A DNA stretch of 64,000 nt from Aquibacillus albus (GCF_016908325.1 NZ_JAFBDR010000002.1:248001-312000), one strand, 5' to 3'; shown: positions 8,530-18,496, counted from the first letter of the stretch. Numbers and translations: made by a program. The notes: generated by a model from the sequence alone, not told the origin.

Positions 8530-10294
8530 CGATATCATCCTCCGTTTCGATTGGAATTCGGATTGTCACTAATAAACCGTCCGTCTTCTTATTACGAAAT
8601 CGCAAACTAGCTTGGCCATCATAGTATAGATGTAATCGACTGTGTATATTTTTCAAACCTATATTCAGGTCTGTTTCACTTTTCTTCTGTTCTTCGTTCA
8701 AATATCGTCTAATTTCTTGTAGCCGTTCCGTAGAAATTCCTTTCCCATTGTCACCAATTTCTATTACAAGATCGTGATTTTCATGATATCCGGTAATACT
8801 AAGCTGACCTATTTTACGATCACTTCCATCGAATCCATGCTTAAAATAGTTTTCTATGATAGGTTGAAGAAGCATTTTGGGCACATAATCACTCATTGTA
8901 TCGGCTTCAACATTCACGGAGTAATCGAACCTTTTCCCAAATCTCTCTTTTTGTAACAATAAAAAGGCCTTACAGTAGTTAATTTCTTCAATCAATTGTA
9001 CTTTGTCTTTGTCCATATCCATGCCATACCTCATAATTTTGGATAGATGGGTAATCAACGTATAGACTTGAGGAACTTTTTTCTTTAAAGCTACTGTTCC
9101 GATAGATTGCAATGCATTATATAAAAAATGGGGATTAATCTGTGCCTGAAGCACCTTTAATTGATTTGTTTTATTTTTAATCTCCAATTTATATTCACGA
9201 TTAATTAGATGATTAATCCGCTGAATCATCTGCTTAAAATATTCGCCCAAAACACCTATCTCATCATTTCCTAGCGATTTAAAATTAACTTCCATTTTTT
9301 CTTTATTAATGTTTTGGATATTCTCTACTAGAATATGAATCGGAGACGTGATTTTAAACGAAACATAAAATATAGCGATAATGGTTAACAAAAGGCCCAC
9401 CACGCCGATTAATATATTCTTCTTGACAATACTAAGCGCACTTTGATAAAGAGATGAATAGGAGATATTCTTAACTAAGATCAACCCACCAGAGGATTCA
9501 GGAAGCTTCGAATAAAATATAATGCCTTCTAAATCTTCCGTATCCCAATTTAGTGTACCTTGCTCTTTTTCTGCCGATAGAATACGATCGATCCAATCTT
9601 GATTCTCAACCTCTTCTTTTGAATGGTATAGTGCTTCTCCTTCTGACGTAAAAATATAAAAATCTTCCGTATCTTCAGAATATAACTGCTCACTAATTTC
9701 AAAAAGCCGTTCAACCTCTATTTCTACTGATATAAAAGCAAGCAAATCATTGGAAGGAACATCAATTATAGCCCGATGAATGGAAATGACATTGTCATCA
9801 TTACCGCGTTGCTCACTTGATAACTTTTCTATATACATATGATGAGGATTATGTTTAACCTTATCAAAGTAGGTTGCTGTTGTTGCGTCATCTATTTGTG
9901 TAAACATAACTTTACTCTTTGACACGGCTATACTTTTATTCTCATCAAATAAAGAAATATTCACTTTTTTTAAATTTTGATCCGTATAGAGAAAATTCTC
10001 TAGTTCATTTCTAACTGTCCAAAAGGTTTCGAAATCTGTTTCATGACGATCTGATTTCAAGTAATTCATAAAATTCCGATTACTATAGAAAGATAATGTG
10101 ATATCTATTAATTCATCCATGTAGCCTTCTACATTTTCTCTACCTTGATATAATAGCTTTTCATTTTCTTGTATATAATTGTTTTCTAATGATTCCCTTG
10201 TATAAAAGTATGTTGTTAAAATGACTCCTAGCAGAATAATAGTTATTAAAAGTAGTAAAACATTCAGTTTATTCCTTATGCTTGTCTGAATCAT
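8510..10294 (-). CDS. YesM-type membrane sensor histidine kinase
   Basis: 594 residues. Membrane segments near residues 12-30 and 290-312 enclose an extracytoplasmic sensor of about 255 residues (dCache-like size). A HAMP linker follows, then the LytS/YesM-type kinase domain with the phospho-acceptor His in INPHFLYN (about 396), an N-box EN-YFKHGF and a G-box GDNGKGIS. It pairs with the overlapping YesN-type regulator. YesMN pairs usually sense extracellular carbohydrates, often with help from an ABC substrate-binding protein; here that gene lies immediately upstream. Confidence 0.92.
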   Translation of the reverse strand: MIQTSIRNKLNVLLLLITIILLGVILTTYFYTRESLENNYIQENEKLLYQGRENVEGYMDELIDITLSFYSNRNFMNYLKSDRHETDFETFWTVRNELENFLYTDQNLKKVNISLFDENKSIAVSKSKVMFTQIDDATTATYFDKVKHNPHHMYIEKLSSEQRGNDDNVISIHRAIIDVPSNDLLAFISVEIEVERLFEISEQLYSEDTEDFYIFTSEGEALYHSKEEVENQDWIDRILSAEKEQGTLNWDTEDLEGIIFYSKLPESSGGLILVKNISYSSLYQSALSIVKKNILIGVVGLLLTIIAIFYVSFKITSPIHILVENIQNINKEKMEVNFKSLGNDEIGVLGEYFKQMIQRINHLINREYKLEIKNKTNQLKVLQAQINPHFLYNALQSIGTVALKKKVPQVYTLITHLSKIMRYGMDMDKDKVQLIEEINYCKAFLLLQKERFGKRFDYSVNVEADTMSDYVPKMLLQPIIENYFKHGFDGSDRKIGQLSITGYHENHDLVIEIGDNGKGISTERLQEIRRYLNEEQKKSETDLNIGLKNIHSRLHLYYDGQASLRFRNKKTDGLLVTIRIPIETEDDIDESNHY

Positions 10295-10411
10295 AAAGGA
10301 GCCTCCTAAGAATAACCTCTCAACAGATCAAATAAAAAAGGTATTGTAAAATTATACTAGAGTCTATCCTATATAATCCAGTACTATTTTAGAGAAGCTT
10401 ATTAGTAGGAA

Positions 10412-10446
10412 TATAGAAGAATGCCTACTGGAGACATTCTTCTATA
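10412..10446 (-). terminator. Intercistronic hairpin after the binding-protein gene
   Basis: A perfect 12-bp stem (TATAGAAGAATG/CATTCTTCTATA) sits between the binding-protein stop and the kinase start. On the minus strand no clean T-run follows, so it more likely protects the binding-protein mRNA 3' end or attenuates transcription into the kinase genes than terminates fully. Confidence 0.55.
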
Positions 10447-10456
10447 AAAAACTCAT

Positions 10457-11749
10457 TTATTCTTTCAAACTATCCCAAGTTGCTTGGAATTGTTCTAACA
10501 CAGTCTCGTAATCTATATTTCCAGCTGCATACGATTGAATTGTTGATCCAAATTCGTGGCTTGCACCACTAGGAAATTTATAAAATGTCCATGGTATTGT
10601 TTTTCCTGCTTTAGAGTATTCCAAGATTGATTCACCTAAAGCACCTATCCCTGTCGGCTCAATGTTATCAAATGCAGGTATGAACTTAAATTGTTCTGTA
10701 ATGTATTGCTGTCCCGTTTCAGATGAGACCATCCAGTTTAAGAATGTTTTTGCGGCTTCTACATTTTCCGAGTTTTTATTGACTGCCCAGTTATTCGGGA
10801 CACCAACAGGTAAAAGATCTTCATCCGCCTCATCACTTAGAGGTATAGATAGAAAAGACATATCCATTTCTGGGTCAATTTCATAAATCATCGCTTCTGT
10901 CCAGTTCCCTTGCCCTGCAAGCATTGCTGTTTCACCAGAAGCAAACAAAGTAACTTGTGTATTGTAATCCGTTGTTAAAGGATTATCATTCGCATAGGCT
11001 AGTTCTATATCAATATATTCTTTAAACTGTTCAAATGATTCATTACCAACAATAGAAGTGGTGCCTTCGTTGAGTCCTTGAATAAATGATGCAGAATCAT
11101 CCTGTTTTGCAAATGGAACATTGATCAAATGCTCACCAGGAATCCAATATTCGCCATACCCAGCAGCAAATGCCGTGATTCCACTATTCTCTAGTTTCTG
11201 TGCAGCTTCTTTTAATTCGGAAAGGGTAGTTGGCTTTTCTGTAATACCCGCTTCTTCAAATAGTTTCTTATTGTAAACAATCCCATATCCCTCTAGGTTA
11301 ATTGGCATACCATATAGCTTACCTTCACTATCTGTCATTGGCTCCTTTCCAATAGGTAATACGTGCTCCACCCATGGTTCGTCAGAGAGGTCAGCAAGAT
11401 GCTCTTTCCATAACTCCAACTCTGTAAATCCTCCATTAATAAAAATGTCAGGCTCTTCACCAGAAGAAAATTTCGCCTTTAATGCCGGACGATAATCTGC
11501 ACCCCCGCCCAATGCTTCTAATCGAATGTCAATGTCTGTATACTCCTCTTCAAACTCAGCTGCCATCGCTTCAAGCTGATCAGCAATTTCAACTTTCGGG
11601 TGGAAAATATATACTTCTTTAGGCTCTTCACCTTCTTCAGAACCCGTGCTCGAATTTGATCCTGTCGTTTCTGCATTGCCTTCAGAACAACCCACAGCAA
11701 TTGCAGATACAAATAACAGTGACAACAATAGTAATAAATGACGCTTCAT
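10457..11749 (-). CDS. ABC importer substrate-binding lipoprotein (family 1, sugar type)
   Basis: 430 residues. The ATG lies 8 nt after AAGGGGG; an upstream in-frame TTG is less likely. A signal peptide ends in the lipobox AVGC (about residue 21), then a short Gly/Ser/Glu linker. The mature part has the family-1 pattern (FSSGEEPDIFINGG, LYGMPINLEGYGIVYNKKLFEEAGI). It captures the substrate outside the membrane and delivers it to the two permeases encoded upstream. Proximity to YesMN and the amidase suggests a polyol or sugar-derived nitrogen compound; the ligand is unknown. Confidence 0.92.
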   Translation of the reverse strand: MKRHLLLLLSLLFVSAIAVGCSEGNAETTGSNSSTGSEEGEEPKEVYIFHPKVEIADQLEAMAAEFEEEYTDIDIRLEALGGGADYRPALKAKFSSGEEPDIFINGGFTELELWKEHLADLSDEPWVEHVLPIGKEPMTDSEGKLYGMPINLEGYGIVYNKKLFEEAGITEKPTTLSELKEAAQKLENSGITAFAAGYGEYWIPGEHLINVPFAKQDDSASFIQGLNEGTTSIVGNESFEQFKEYIDIELAYANDNPLTTDYNTQVTLFASGETAMLAGQGNWTEAMIYEIDPEMDMSFLSIPLSDEADEDLLPVGVPNNWAVNKNSENVEAAKTFLNWMVSSETGQQYITEQFKFIPAFDNIEPTGIGALGESILEYSKAGKTIPWTFYKFPSGASHEFGSTIQSYAAGNIDYETVLEQFQATWDSLKE

Positions 11750-11828
11750 AAACAATTCCCCCTTGTTATAGTGTAACTAATTTTTATATAAATTTTTGTC
11801 CTTTTATAAAAGTGACAAAAATTTCAAA

Positions 11829-12650
11829 CTATTTAATCGAACCTGCTTGTACACCTTTAATAATGTGCTTCTGTAGAAATAGAAAGAAAGCAATGATTGG
11901 CACAATTCCTAATACAAGAGCTGCTAATCCCATATCCCATTGTTTTTGGTATTGAGCAAATAAAGCACTTGTGGCTAATGGTATTGTTCTTAGATCAGGA
12001 TTTTGCAAGACTAGTAAAGGCAACAGGTAATCATTCCAAATCCACAATGTATTTAAAATAATTACTGTGGCAGTAATCGGCTTTAATATTGGGAAAACAA
12101 TTCTCCAAAATACACCAAATTCACTACACCCATCAATTCTCGCTGCCTCTTCTATTTCAGTCGGAACGGTTTTAATAAAACCGTGAAACAGAAACAAGGA
12201 TAAAGATACACCAAATCCAAAGTACATGATGACAATCCCATGAATGCTATTTATTAACCCAAGCGTCCCGGAAAGTTTTAATAATGGAATCATCACCGTT
12301 TGAAACGGGATCACCATAGAAGAAACAAAGATGATAAACAAAATTTGACTTAATTTATTTGGCGTCCTAACTAGCTTCCATGCTGCCATGGAGCTGATTA
12401 CGACTATTCCAACAATACTAGTTACTGTAACTAAAAGTGAATTTAAGAAAGCCTTTGGGAAATTAATCAACCCCCACACCTTTGAGAAATTACTAAATAA
12501 TACTTTGTTTGGGAATGATGCAGCATTAACCAATATTTCAGGAAAACTTTTTACTGAATTAACGAGTACAAAATAAAATGGAACAAGAAATAAAATGGCA
12601 ATGGCTATACCAATAAGTTCAACAATAAAAGTGCTTTTTTTGTAACTCAT
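11829..12650 (-). CDS. ABC importer permease, MalG-type
   Basis: 273 residues with six membrane segments and the EAA loop (EEAARIDGCSEFGVFWRIVFPILKP split across about residues 170-195) that docks the ATPase. It overlaps the upstream permease gene by one base (TAATG), showing translational coupling. It forms the heterodimeric channel with its neighbour. No ATPase gene is in this operon; the MsmX-like ATPase at 15536 is the natural partner. Confidence 0.92.
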   Translation of the reverse strand: MSYKKSTFIVELIGIAIAILFLVPFYFVLVNSVKSFPEILVNAASFPNKVLFSNFSKVWGLINFPKAFLNSLLVTVTSIVGIVVISSMAAWKLVRTPNKLSQILFIIFVSSMVIPFQTVMIPLLKLSGTLGLINSIHGIVIMYFGFGVSLSLFLFHGFIKTVPTEIEEAARIDGCSEFGVFWRIVFPILKPITATVIILNTLWIWNDYLLPLLVLQNPDLRTIPLATSALFAQYQKQWDMGLAALVLGIVPIIAFFLFLQKHIIKGVQAGSIK

Positions 12651-13597
12651 TACGCCTCCACCTCTCTTTTCTTCGTTAGCATAACTTGAAAAGTTGTGAA
12701 AGCTGATACCGCTATGAAGAATAAAATTGATTTAGCAGTACCTAATCCATAGTTATTGTTATGAAATGCTTCTTGGTAAATGTTAATAGCAATCGACTGT
12801 GTTGAATTAAAGGGACCGCCACCTGTTAAAGAAATATTTAGGTCATATATTTTAAACGCCATTGAAATCGTTAAAAATAAGCAGATTGTAAATGAAGGCA
12901 ATATTAGCGGAATTATGATCTTAGTTAATAGTGTCCACCCTTTTGCACCATCCATTTTGGCAGCTTCTAATAACGAATTGTCAATTCCTTGTAGTGCAGC
13001 TATAAAGATTACCATCATATAACCACTCATCTGCCAACAAAAAACGATAACAATTCCCCAGAAAGCTGTTTGTTCATTTCCTAACCAAGGAAGCTTAAAG
13101 AATGGAATGTCCGTAAGGTTTCCAACAGAAGCAAACCCTTTTGTAAAAATAAACTGCCAGATAAACCCTAATAATAATCCACCAATTACATTTGGCATAA
13201 AAAATACCGTACGTAATATGTTACGAGTCTTTAATGCCTCATTTAATAATAGAGCTAGTCCAAACCCAATAACATTCGTTAACAATACTGAGACTAGCAT
13301 GAATTTTGCCGTAAACATAAACGAATTATAAAACTCTGGATCTCCTGTGAAAATAGTTTTATAGTTTTCCAATCCAATCCATTCAACCGCAGAACTAACA
13401 CCGTTCCATGAAGTAAAGGAATAATAGACCCCCATAAGGAAAGGAATGATCTGGATCATAATGAAAAACAATGCAGCAGGAGCCACAAACGCTGTATAGG
13501 ATAATACTTTCTTGATTTTCACCTTCTTATCCGCACTCATAAAAAACTTAGTCTTCACATGTGTATGTAATTCCTTCTGTTTTAATTTTGTCTCCAT
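12650..13597 (-). CDS. ABC importer permease, MalF/UgpA-type
   Basis: About 315 residues with six to seven membrane segments, the characteristic TSWNGVSSAVEWIGLENYK region after the first helix, and an EAA loop (LLEAAKMDGAKGWTLLTKI). It is the first gene of the minus-strand operon. The start is ambiguous: ATG at 13597 lies 11 nt after AAGGTG, whereas the GTG at 13606 is almost on top of it. Confidence 0.9.
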   Translation of the reverse strand: METKLKQKELHTHVKTKFFMSADKKVKIKKVLSYTAFVAPAALFFIMIQIIPFLMGVYYSFTSWNGVSSAVEWIGLENYKTIFTGDPEFYNSFMFTAKFMLVSVLLTNVIGFGLALLLNEALKTRNILRTVFFMPNVIGGLLLGFIWQFIFTKGFASVGNLTDIPFFKLPWLGNEQTAFWGIVIVFCWQMSGYMMVIFIAALQGIDNSLLEAAKMDGAKGWTLLTKIIIPLILPSFTICLFLTISMAFKIYDLNISLTGGGPFNSTQSIAINIYQEAFHNNNYGLGTAKSILFFIAVSAFTTFQVMLTKKREVEA

Positions 13598-14010
13598 TCT
13601 CTTCACATCACCTTTTTTCTGAATATTCTCACTTCATTATAGATTGTTTCTGTCTGATTTAAGATGGGTTCTATTGACCAAAAAGGGTAAAAATTTTGAC
13701 TTTTTATATAATTTGTTTCTATCTCGTTTAGCATCCTTATATAAAAAAACACAATAAACACTAGTACGAAAAGTATCATACCAGCCAAATAGTGCATTGT
13801 TGAAAAATGATGCTAATTTCATATTTGTGGATGAGTTGAGGCAATCAATTTTCAGAAAAGTTAAAATTAAACACTAATTTGTTCAATGTAGAACAACGAT
13901 TATACACAGCAACTCCACTATAATGGTATGTAATTATCGTGTTTGTCTATTAAATAGATTCATTTAAGAGAACCATTGATTAGAAAAATAATTAGGAAAG
14001 AAGGGGTAAA
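13598..14010. other. Divergent regulatory region between importer operon and dehydrogenase gene
   Basis: About 400 bp without a convincing gene; two overlapping minus-strand frames lack ribosome sites. It should hold promoters for both directions. On the minus strand TATAAT near 13637-13642 is a plausible -10 without a good -35, as expected of an activator-dependent (YesN-type) promoter. Confidence 0.5.
13879..13924 (+). promoter_or_regulatory. Inverted repeat TTGTTC-N6-GAACAA and promoter elements
   Basis: TTGTTCAATGTAGAACAA is a perfect 6-bp inverted repeat that could be an operator. TTGTTC also serves as a possible -35 with TATACA 16 bp downstream, and a TATAAT follows at 13919. It lies 90-130 bp before the dehydrogenase start. 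Confidence 0.45.
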
Positions 14011-15324
14011 ATGATTGAATTTCTAAAAGAAGAACAAAAGCAAGCAATCGAATCAGAGTCATCAAAGCTCCAAAATACTGTTTCTTCTATAATAGAAGAG
14101 GTAAAAAATGATGGAGATTTAGCATTAAGAGCATATTCAGCTAAATTTGACCAAGTAGAATTAGAGGACCTTAAAGTGTCCAATGATGCGATTCTACATG
14201 CGAAAAAACAATTGCCACTATCCTTGATAGAAGATATCCAATTTTCTATAGAAAGAATTAAAGCTTTTGCGGAAGCTCAACGACGTACGTTAACAGAATT
14301 TGAACAAGAGATGGATCCCGGTGTCCACCTAGGCCAGAAGGTAATACCTATTGAATCCGTTGGCGCATACGTACCTGGCGGAAGGTATCCGCTGCTTTCT
14401 TCAGCTCAAATGGCTATCATTCCTGCTAAGATTGCTGAAGTGAAAAATATTCGTGTGTGTACCCCTCCTACAAAAGCTGGTACTATTCATCCAGCTGTAC
14501 TTTATGCCGCTCACTTATCAGGTGCAGATGAGATTTTTCCAGTTGGAGGAGCACAAGCAATTGCTGCATTAGCTTATGGAACAGAAACCATACAACCAGT
14601 CAATAAAATTACAGGACCAGGAAATCGATTTGTAACAGAAGCTAAGCGTCAGGTTCATGGAGTGGTAGGGATTGACCTATTAGCAGGACCTAGTGAAGTA
14701 CTCGTTGTTGCAGACGAAACAGCAAAGACAGCGTACGTTGCCGCAGATTTATTAGCACAATCCGAACATGATGTTCATACTCAAGCGATCCTAGTCACTA
14801 CAAGTCGAGAATTTGCTTTCGCTGTTATGAAAGAAGTTGAAAATCAACTTCAAACACTATCAACTGCTGAATTAGCAAGAGCTTCATGGGAAAAACGAGG
14901 ACAAGTCATTGTCACTGATACACTTGATGAAGCGATCCAAGTAACAAATGATTTAGCATCAGAGCACTTACACGTTCAAATTAAAGATGCTCCTCAGCAT
15001 ATTGATAAATTCACCAACTACGGATCCTTGTTCTTAGGAGAAAACTCATCCGTTGTTTATGCTGATAAAGTGTCCGGTACAAACCATATCCTTCCGACAA
15101 ATCAAGCCGCAAAATTTACAGGTGGCGTCTGGGTTGGTACATTCTTGAAAGTTGTGACATATCAAAGAATTGAAAAAAAAGGTGTGCAGACGATCGCCCC
15201 TCATTGCGTCAGACAATCCCATCGAGAAGGACTAATTGGTCATCTTAGATCTGCAAACATTCGCTTAGAAGGAAAATTAGATGCAGACATGGAAGAGTTG
15301 TTAGCGTTAGAAAATAACAATTAA
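14011..15324 (+). CDS. Histidinol dehydrogenase-like enzyme, probably HpsN/sulfopropanediol-dehydrogenase clade
   Basis: 437 residues. The zinc ligands and catalytic residues of the HisD fold are present: Gln and His in LAQSEHD, Glu-His in LASEHLH, Asp and His in YADKVSGTNH. The variants PGGRYPLLSSAQ, DKVSGTNHILPT and TGGVWVGTFLK, plus the late GHLRSANIR, look to me like the HpsN-type branch that oxidises 2,3-dihydroxypropane-1-sulfonate-like alcohols rather than histidinol. No other histidine gene is nearby; the neighbours are a sugar-type importer and an amidase. Hence it probably carries out NAD-dependent four-electron oxidation of an imported diol or amino alcohol. Ribosome site AAGAAGGGG. 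Confidence 0.85.
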   Translation: MIEFLKEEQKQAIESESSKLQNTVSSIIEEVKNDGDLALRAYSAKFDQVELEDLKVSNDAILHAKKQLPLSLIEDIQFSIERIKAFAEAQRRTLTEFEQEMDPGVHLGQKVIPIESVGAYVPGGRYPLLSSAQMAIIPAKIAEVKNIRVCTPPTKAGTIHPAVLYAAHLSGADEIFPVGGAQAIAALAYGTETIQPVNKITGPGNRFVTEAKRQVHGVVGIDLLAGPSEVLVVADETAKTAYVAADLLAQSEHDVHTQAILVTTSREFAFAVMKEVENQLQTLSTAELARASWEKRGQVIVTDTLDEAIQVTNDLASEHLHVQIKDAPQHIDKFTNYGSLFLGENSSVVYADKVSGTNHILPTNQAAKFTGGVWVGTFLKVVTYQRIEKKGVQTIAPHCVRQSHREGLIGHLRSANIRLEGKLDADMEELLALENNN

Positions 15325-15340
15325 TAAACTTGCACAATTG

Positions 15341-15380
15341 AACCAAAGAAAGCATCACAGAGTTGATGCTTTCTTTGGTT
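15341..15380. terminator. Perfect 16-bp hairpin after the dehydrogenase gene
   Basis: AACCAAAGAAAGCATC and its exact complement flank an 8-nt loop. There is no long T-run, but the stem ends in GGTT; it acts as a terminator or mRNA 3'-end stabiliser and separates the dehydrogenase from the ATPase gene. Confidence 0.65.
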
Positions 15381-15441
15381 AGTAGATATGGAAGAAATCA
15401 AAATATCGTGGTAAAAGTAAAATTTCATTCACTACATCCTA

Positions 15442-15470
15442 TTGACAGTCTAAATTTTGTGCAGTCTTAA
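15442..15470 (+). promoter_or_regulatory. Possible promoter of the ATPase gene
   Basis: A consensus -35 TTGACA is followed at 17 bp by TCTTAA. The 9-mer AGTCTAAAT overlaps the -35 and recurs at 15483, between promoter and gene, so an activator or repressor could bind there. Confidence 0.4.
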
Positions 15471-15535
15471 AATTTACTTAATAGTCTAAATGCTTATATA
15501 CTTTCAGACTATCACTAAAGGAGGCAGACATTCTC

Positions 15536-16630
15536 ATGTCAACGATTAAATTAGCGAACATTGTGAAGCAATATGATAAAAACACGACTGCAGTAACCGA
15601 TTTTAATTTAGACATTGATGATAAAGAGTTTATTGTTTTTGTTGGTCCATCTGGCTGTGGGAAATCGACTACATTGCGGATGATTGCAGGGCTAGAAGAA
15701 ATTACTTCTGGAGACTTTTTCATCGACAATCAACGAATGAATGATGTAGCACCAAAAGATCGTGATATCGCCATGGTATTCCAAAACTATGCGCTATATC
15801 CACATATGAATGTCTATGATAATATGGCGTTTGGACTAAAGCTCAGGAAAGTGAAACAAGACGAGATCGACCTTAAAGTAAAGGATGCAGCAAGGATCCT
15901 TGGACTAGAGGCATATTTAACAAGAAAACCAAAAGCATTATCTGGTGGTCAAAGACAGCGTGTAGCTCTTGGTCGGGCCATTGTACGGGATGCGAAGGTA
16001 TTCTTGATGGATGAGCCATTGTCCAACTTAGATGCAAAACTACGTGTACAAATGCGAACAGAAATTCAAAAACTACATAGACGACTACAAACAACAACGA
16101 TCTATGTGACACACGATCAAACCGAAGCGATGACAATGGCAACTCGTCTCATCGTCATGAAAGATGGGGAGATCCAACAGATAGGCGTTCCTAAAGATGT
16201 GTATGACAAACCAAACAACGTATTTGTTGGGGGATTTATCGGCTCACCTTCCATGAATTTCATTAACGGAAAAATTAGTAATGGATATTTCCACATTGAT
16301 GATGAACATAAGCTTAAGTTGCCTGAGGACTGTGTAACAAAGCTCGTAGACCAAGGATATGATAACCAAGAGCTAATTTTAGGCATCCGCCCTGAAGATC
16401 TTGATGACAGTTCTGCAGCTGACAACTCAGAAACGGTATTAAATGTATATATCGAAGTTGCAGAATTAATGGGGGCGGAAACATTTATCTACTCAAAAAT
16501 AGCAGGAAAAGATTTAATTGCTCGAGTTGATGCACAAGACAACCTGACTGATGGAGATACCAAATCCCTTACATTTGATATGGACAAAGCGCACTTTTTT
16601 GATGTAGCCACCGAATTAAGAATTGATTAG
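15536..16630 (+). CDS. MsmX/UgpC-type ABC importer ATPase
   Basis: 364 residues. Walker [10 protein letters not shown] (about residues 37-45), signature LSGGQRQR (about 135), Walker [17 protein letters not shown] (about 157) and switch His in VTHDQTEA are intact. The C-terminal OB-fold (about 240-364) is of the MalK/UgpC type. Strong AGGAGG ribosome site. Multitask ATPases of this kind energise several sugar importers in Bacillus. It can serve both ATPase-less importers in this window (10.4-13.6 kb and 50.8-54.1 kb); that sharing is inferred. Confidence 0.93.
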   Translation: MSTIKLANIVKQYDKNTTAVTDFNLDIDDKEFIVFVGPSGCGKSTTLRMIAGLEEITSGDFFIDNQRMNDVAPKDRDIAMVFQNYALYPHMNVYDNMAFGLKLRKVKQDEIDLKVKDAARILGLEAYLTRKPKALSGGQRQRVALGRAIVRDAKVFLMDEPLSNLDAKLRVQMRTEIQKLHRRLQTTTIYVTHDQTEAMTMATRLIVMKDGEIQQIGVPKDVYDKPNNVFVGGFIGSPSMNFINGKISNGYFHIDDEHKLKLPEDCVTKLVDQGYDNQELILGIRPEDLDDSSAADNSETVLNVYIEVAELMGAETFIYSKIAGKDLIARVDAQDNLTDGDTKSLTFDMDKAHFFDVATELRID

Positions 16631-16723
16631 GATTATTCATAAAAAATATCATAGTGAAAGATGTTATCAAATGATTCAATTGTTTCAAAAACACAGTATC
16701 CAGAGATCAATAAAATCATTGAC

Positions 16724-16765
16724 AAAAAGCTCACACCCCCTTTTCAGTGGGGATGTGAGCTTTTT
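16724..16765. terminator. Strong bidirectional terminator
   Basis: AAAAAGCTCACACCCCC pairs with GGGGATGTGAGCTTTTT. It lies between the convergent ATPase and efflux genes and can serve both. Confidence 0.85.
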
Positions 16766-16821
16766 ATCTTAGTAAAGGACATATAATTCACCTTGTACGA
16801 AAGTCATGAGACAAATTCCAT

Positions 16822-16851
16822 CAAATTCCAGGCGGTGCCAGGGCATCAGTC
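16822..16851. repeat. Degenerate REP-like element (GGTGCCAGGGCATC)
   Basis: CAAATTCCAGGCGGTGCCAGGGCATCAGTCCC resembles the common Bacillaceae GGTGCC-TGGCACC type of palindrome preceded by CAAATTC. The arms are mutated. It ends just before the stop codon of the efflux gene. Confidence 0.4.
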
Positions 16852-16854
16852 CCA

Positions 16855-18087
16855 TCAAAGATTAAGTTTTTCAGTATAAGTAACAGTGTAATTTAATCTA
16901 ACTATCATAAAATAACAGGTAATCGCTAACACTTCACATGCTGCTATCACAATTCCCAACGGCAAGACATTTTGGCTGCCTGCTATTCCGACTATTGGAG
17001 CAACTAAGCCGCCAAAGGCGTATTGTAAAAGACCAAGTAAAGCTGATGCACTACCCGCACTATTCCCCTTACTTTGCATTGCTAGTGAAGTGCAAGTTGG
17101 GTTCACTATTCCTACACTAGATACGACAAAAAACAATGGTATCAAAACAAATTCAATGCTTGTTCCAATTAAAAATACGATAAGTAAAGTAATACTTCCT
17201 ATTGTTGCAGATAGCAAACCAAACTTTAGTATTGTCATTTCATTAACTTTTCCTGCCAGCCTTCCAGTTATCTGGCTAGCAGTGATGATACCTATAGCAT
17301 TTACAGCAAATATTAAGCTATATCCTTGTGGAGTGACGTTGTAAATATCTTGAAAAACAAATGAAGAACCAGCAATATATGCAAACATCGCACCGGAAAC
17401 CAGGCCTTGGATGAAAGCAAAACCCATAAATGACCGGTCTACAAACAAGCCTTTAAAGATAGTTAGATTATTCTTTAGTCCACCCTTCGATCGATGTTGG
17501 ATGGACAAGGTTTCAGGCAGCCCCCAAATCACCGATAACATTATAATTAAACCTAGCATAAAAAGAGCAATAAATATTCCTCTCCATGAAAAGAAATGCA
17601 GTAGCTGTCCTCCTATAATAGGAGCAATAATCGGTGCAGTGCCCATAACTAACATCAACATAGCAAAAACTTTTGTCAATTGTGGACCCGAGTAGATATC
17701 ACGTACACACGATCGAGCAATAACTACACCACCTGCACCTGCAGCGCCCTGCATAAAACGCAAAAAAATTAACACCCAAATGGAAGGAGCAAGTGCACAA
17801 AGTAATGATGCGATAAGATATATGGAAATTGCAATAATTAGAGGTTTCTTTCTCCCATAAGTGTCACTTAATGAACCAACAATAATCTGCCCAAATGCAA
17901 GACCTAAAAGACAAGCTGTTAAACTGAGTTGGGTCATGGAAGCAGATGTATTTAGGTCTGTGGTCAATAATGGGAATGCTGGAACATACATATCAATCGT
18001 AAATGGAGCAAACGCAATCAGAAAACCTAATATAACAATCCGCAATTTCGAATGCCCTAATCGATCCTGTTTATATTCATTTACCAT
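16855..18087 (-). CDS. Bcr/CflA-family multidrug efflux transporter (MFS)
   Basis: 410 residues, 12 membrane segments. The N-terminal TIDMYVPAFP and the loop 2-3 motif GSLSDTYGRKKPL are characteristic of the Bcr/CflA subfamily of proton-driven exporters (bicyclomycin, chloramphenicol and others). Single gene with a terminator on its 3' side; ribosome site AAGGAT. Its substrate is unknown and nothing links it to its neighbours. Confidence 0.9.
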   Translation of the reverse strand: MVNEYKQDRLGHSKLRIVILGFLIAFAPFTIDMYVPAFPLLTTDLNTSASMTQLSLTACLLGLAFGQIIVGSLSDTYGRKKPLIIAISIYLIASLLCALAPSIWVLIFLRFMQGAAGAGGVVIARSCVRDIYSGPQLTKVFAMLMLVMGTAPIIAPIIGGQLLHFFSWRGIFIALFMLGLIIMLSVIWGLPETLSIQHRSKGGLKNNLTIFKGLFVDRSFMGFAFIQGLVSGAMFAYIAGSSFVFQDIYNVTPQGYSLIFAVNAIGIITASQITGRLAGKVNEMTILKFGLLSATIGSITLLIVFLIGTSIEFVLIPLFFVVSSVGIVNPTCTSLAMQSKGNSAGSASALLGLLQYAFGGLVAPIVGIAGSQNVLPLGIVIAACEVLAITCYFMIVRLNYTVTYTEKLNL

Positions 18088-18301
18088 CCTTATACTTCAA
18101 TCCTTTCCGTTTAAAACTCCCCCCACTTAAACCCTATTATGTAAATCGACAATCGTAGATGTGGAATAATAACCCCCACTTACGATGATCCTCTTTACTG
18201 TACCCACTGCCTGAATAAGAGGCTTGAATACAAACCAATACAAAGCCAGCTATCTCTGGGGCATCTGTTACGTTAAAGTACTTTTTTTACTACTTCTAGA
18301 T

Positions 18302-18496
18302 TTATAGAGTATACGGTTGAATCAGCAACTTTATTCCGAACCAATCGATATGCTCCGTAAAATAACGCTTCGGTATATAAGCAGTTAAACCTTCCCTGTC
18401 ATAATTCCCAAGCATGGTGGCTGTTACTCTTATTACTAAATCTGCTACAAAGGCCGGGCCATCACTGTGACCTAGAGAATTAACCCTGTAGAGAAT
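18302..18496 (-). pseudogene. Possible gene remnant (open frame of 64 codons without start signals)
   Basis: The minus strand reads GHSDGPAFVADLVIRVTATM, then GNYDREGLTAYIPKRYFTEH and a short tail to TAA. The amino-acid composition looks protein-like. No ribosome site precedes the internal ATG (18415). The upstream end runs straight into a REP-like element and hairpin, as if the 5' part had been lost. Family not recognised. Confidence 0.35.
18457..18472. repeat. CTGTGACC REP-like element
   Basis: GGCCATCACTGTGACC has imperfect inverted symmetry and belongs to the family seen at 6061, 25281, 46071 and 47471. It is immediately followed by the hairpin at 18482. Confidence 0.45.

Noticed and set aside
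13603-13822. Two overlapping 61-64-residue minus-strand frames upstream of the ABC permease
   Set aside because: No ribosome sites, low-complexity A/T-driven sequence; the region is better explained as a promoter.
15873-16142. Long minus-strand frame opposite the ATPase gene
   Set aside because: Shadow of a clearly coding gene with intact Walker motifs.
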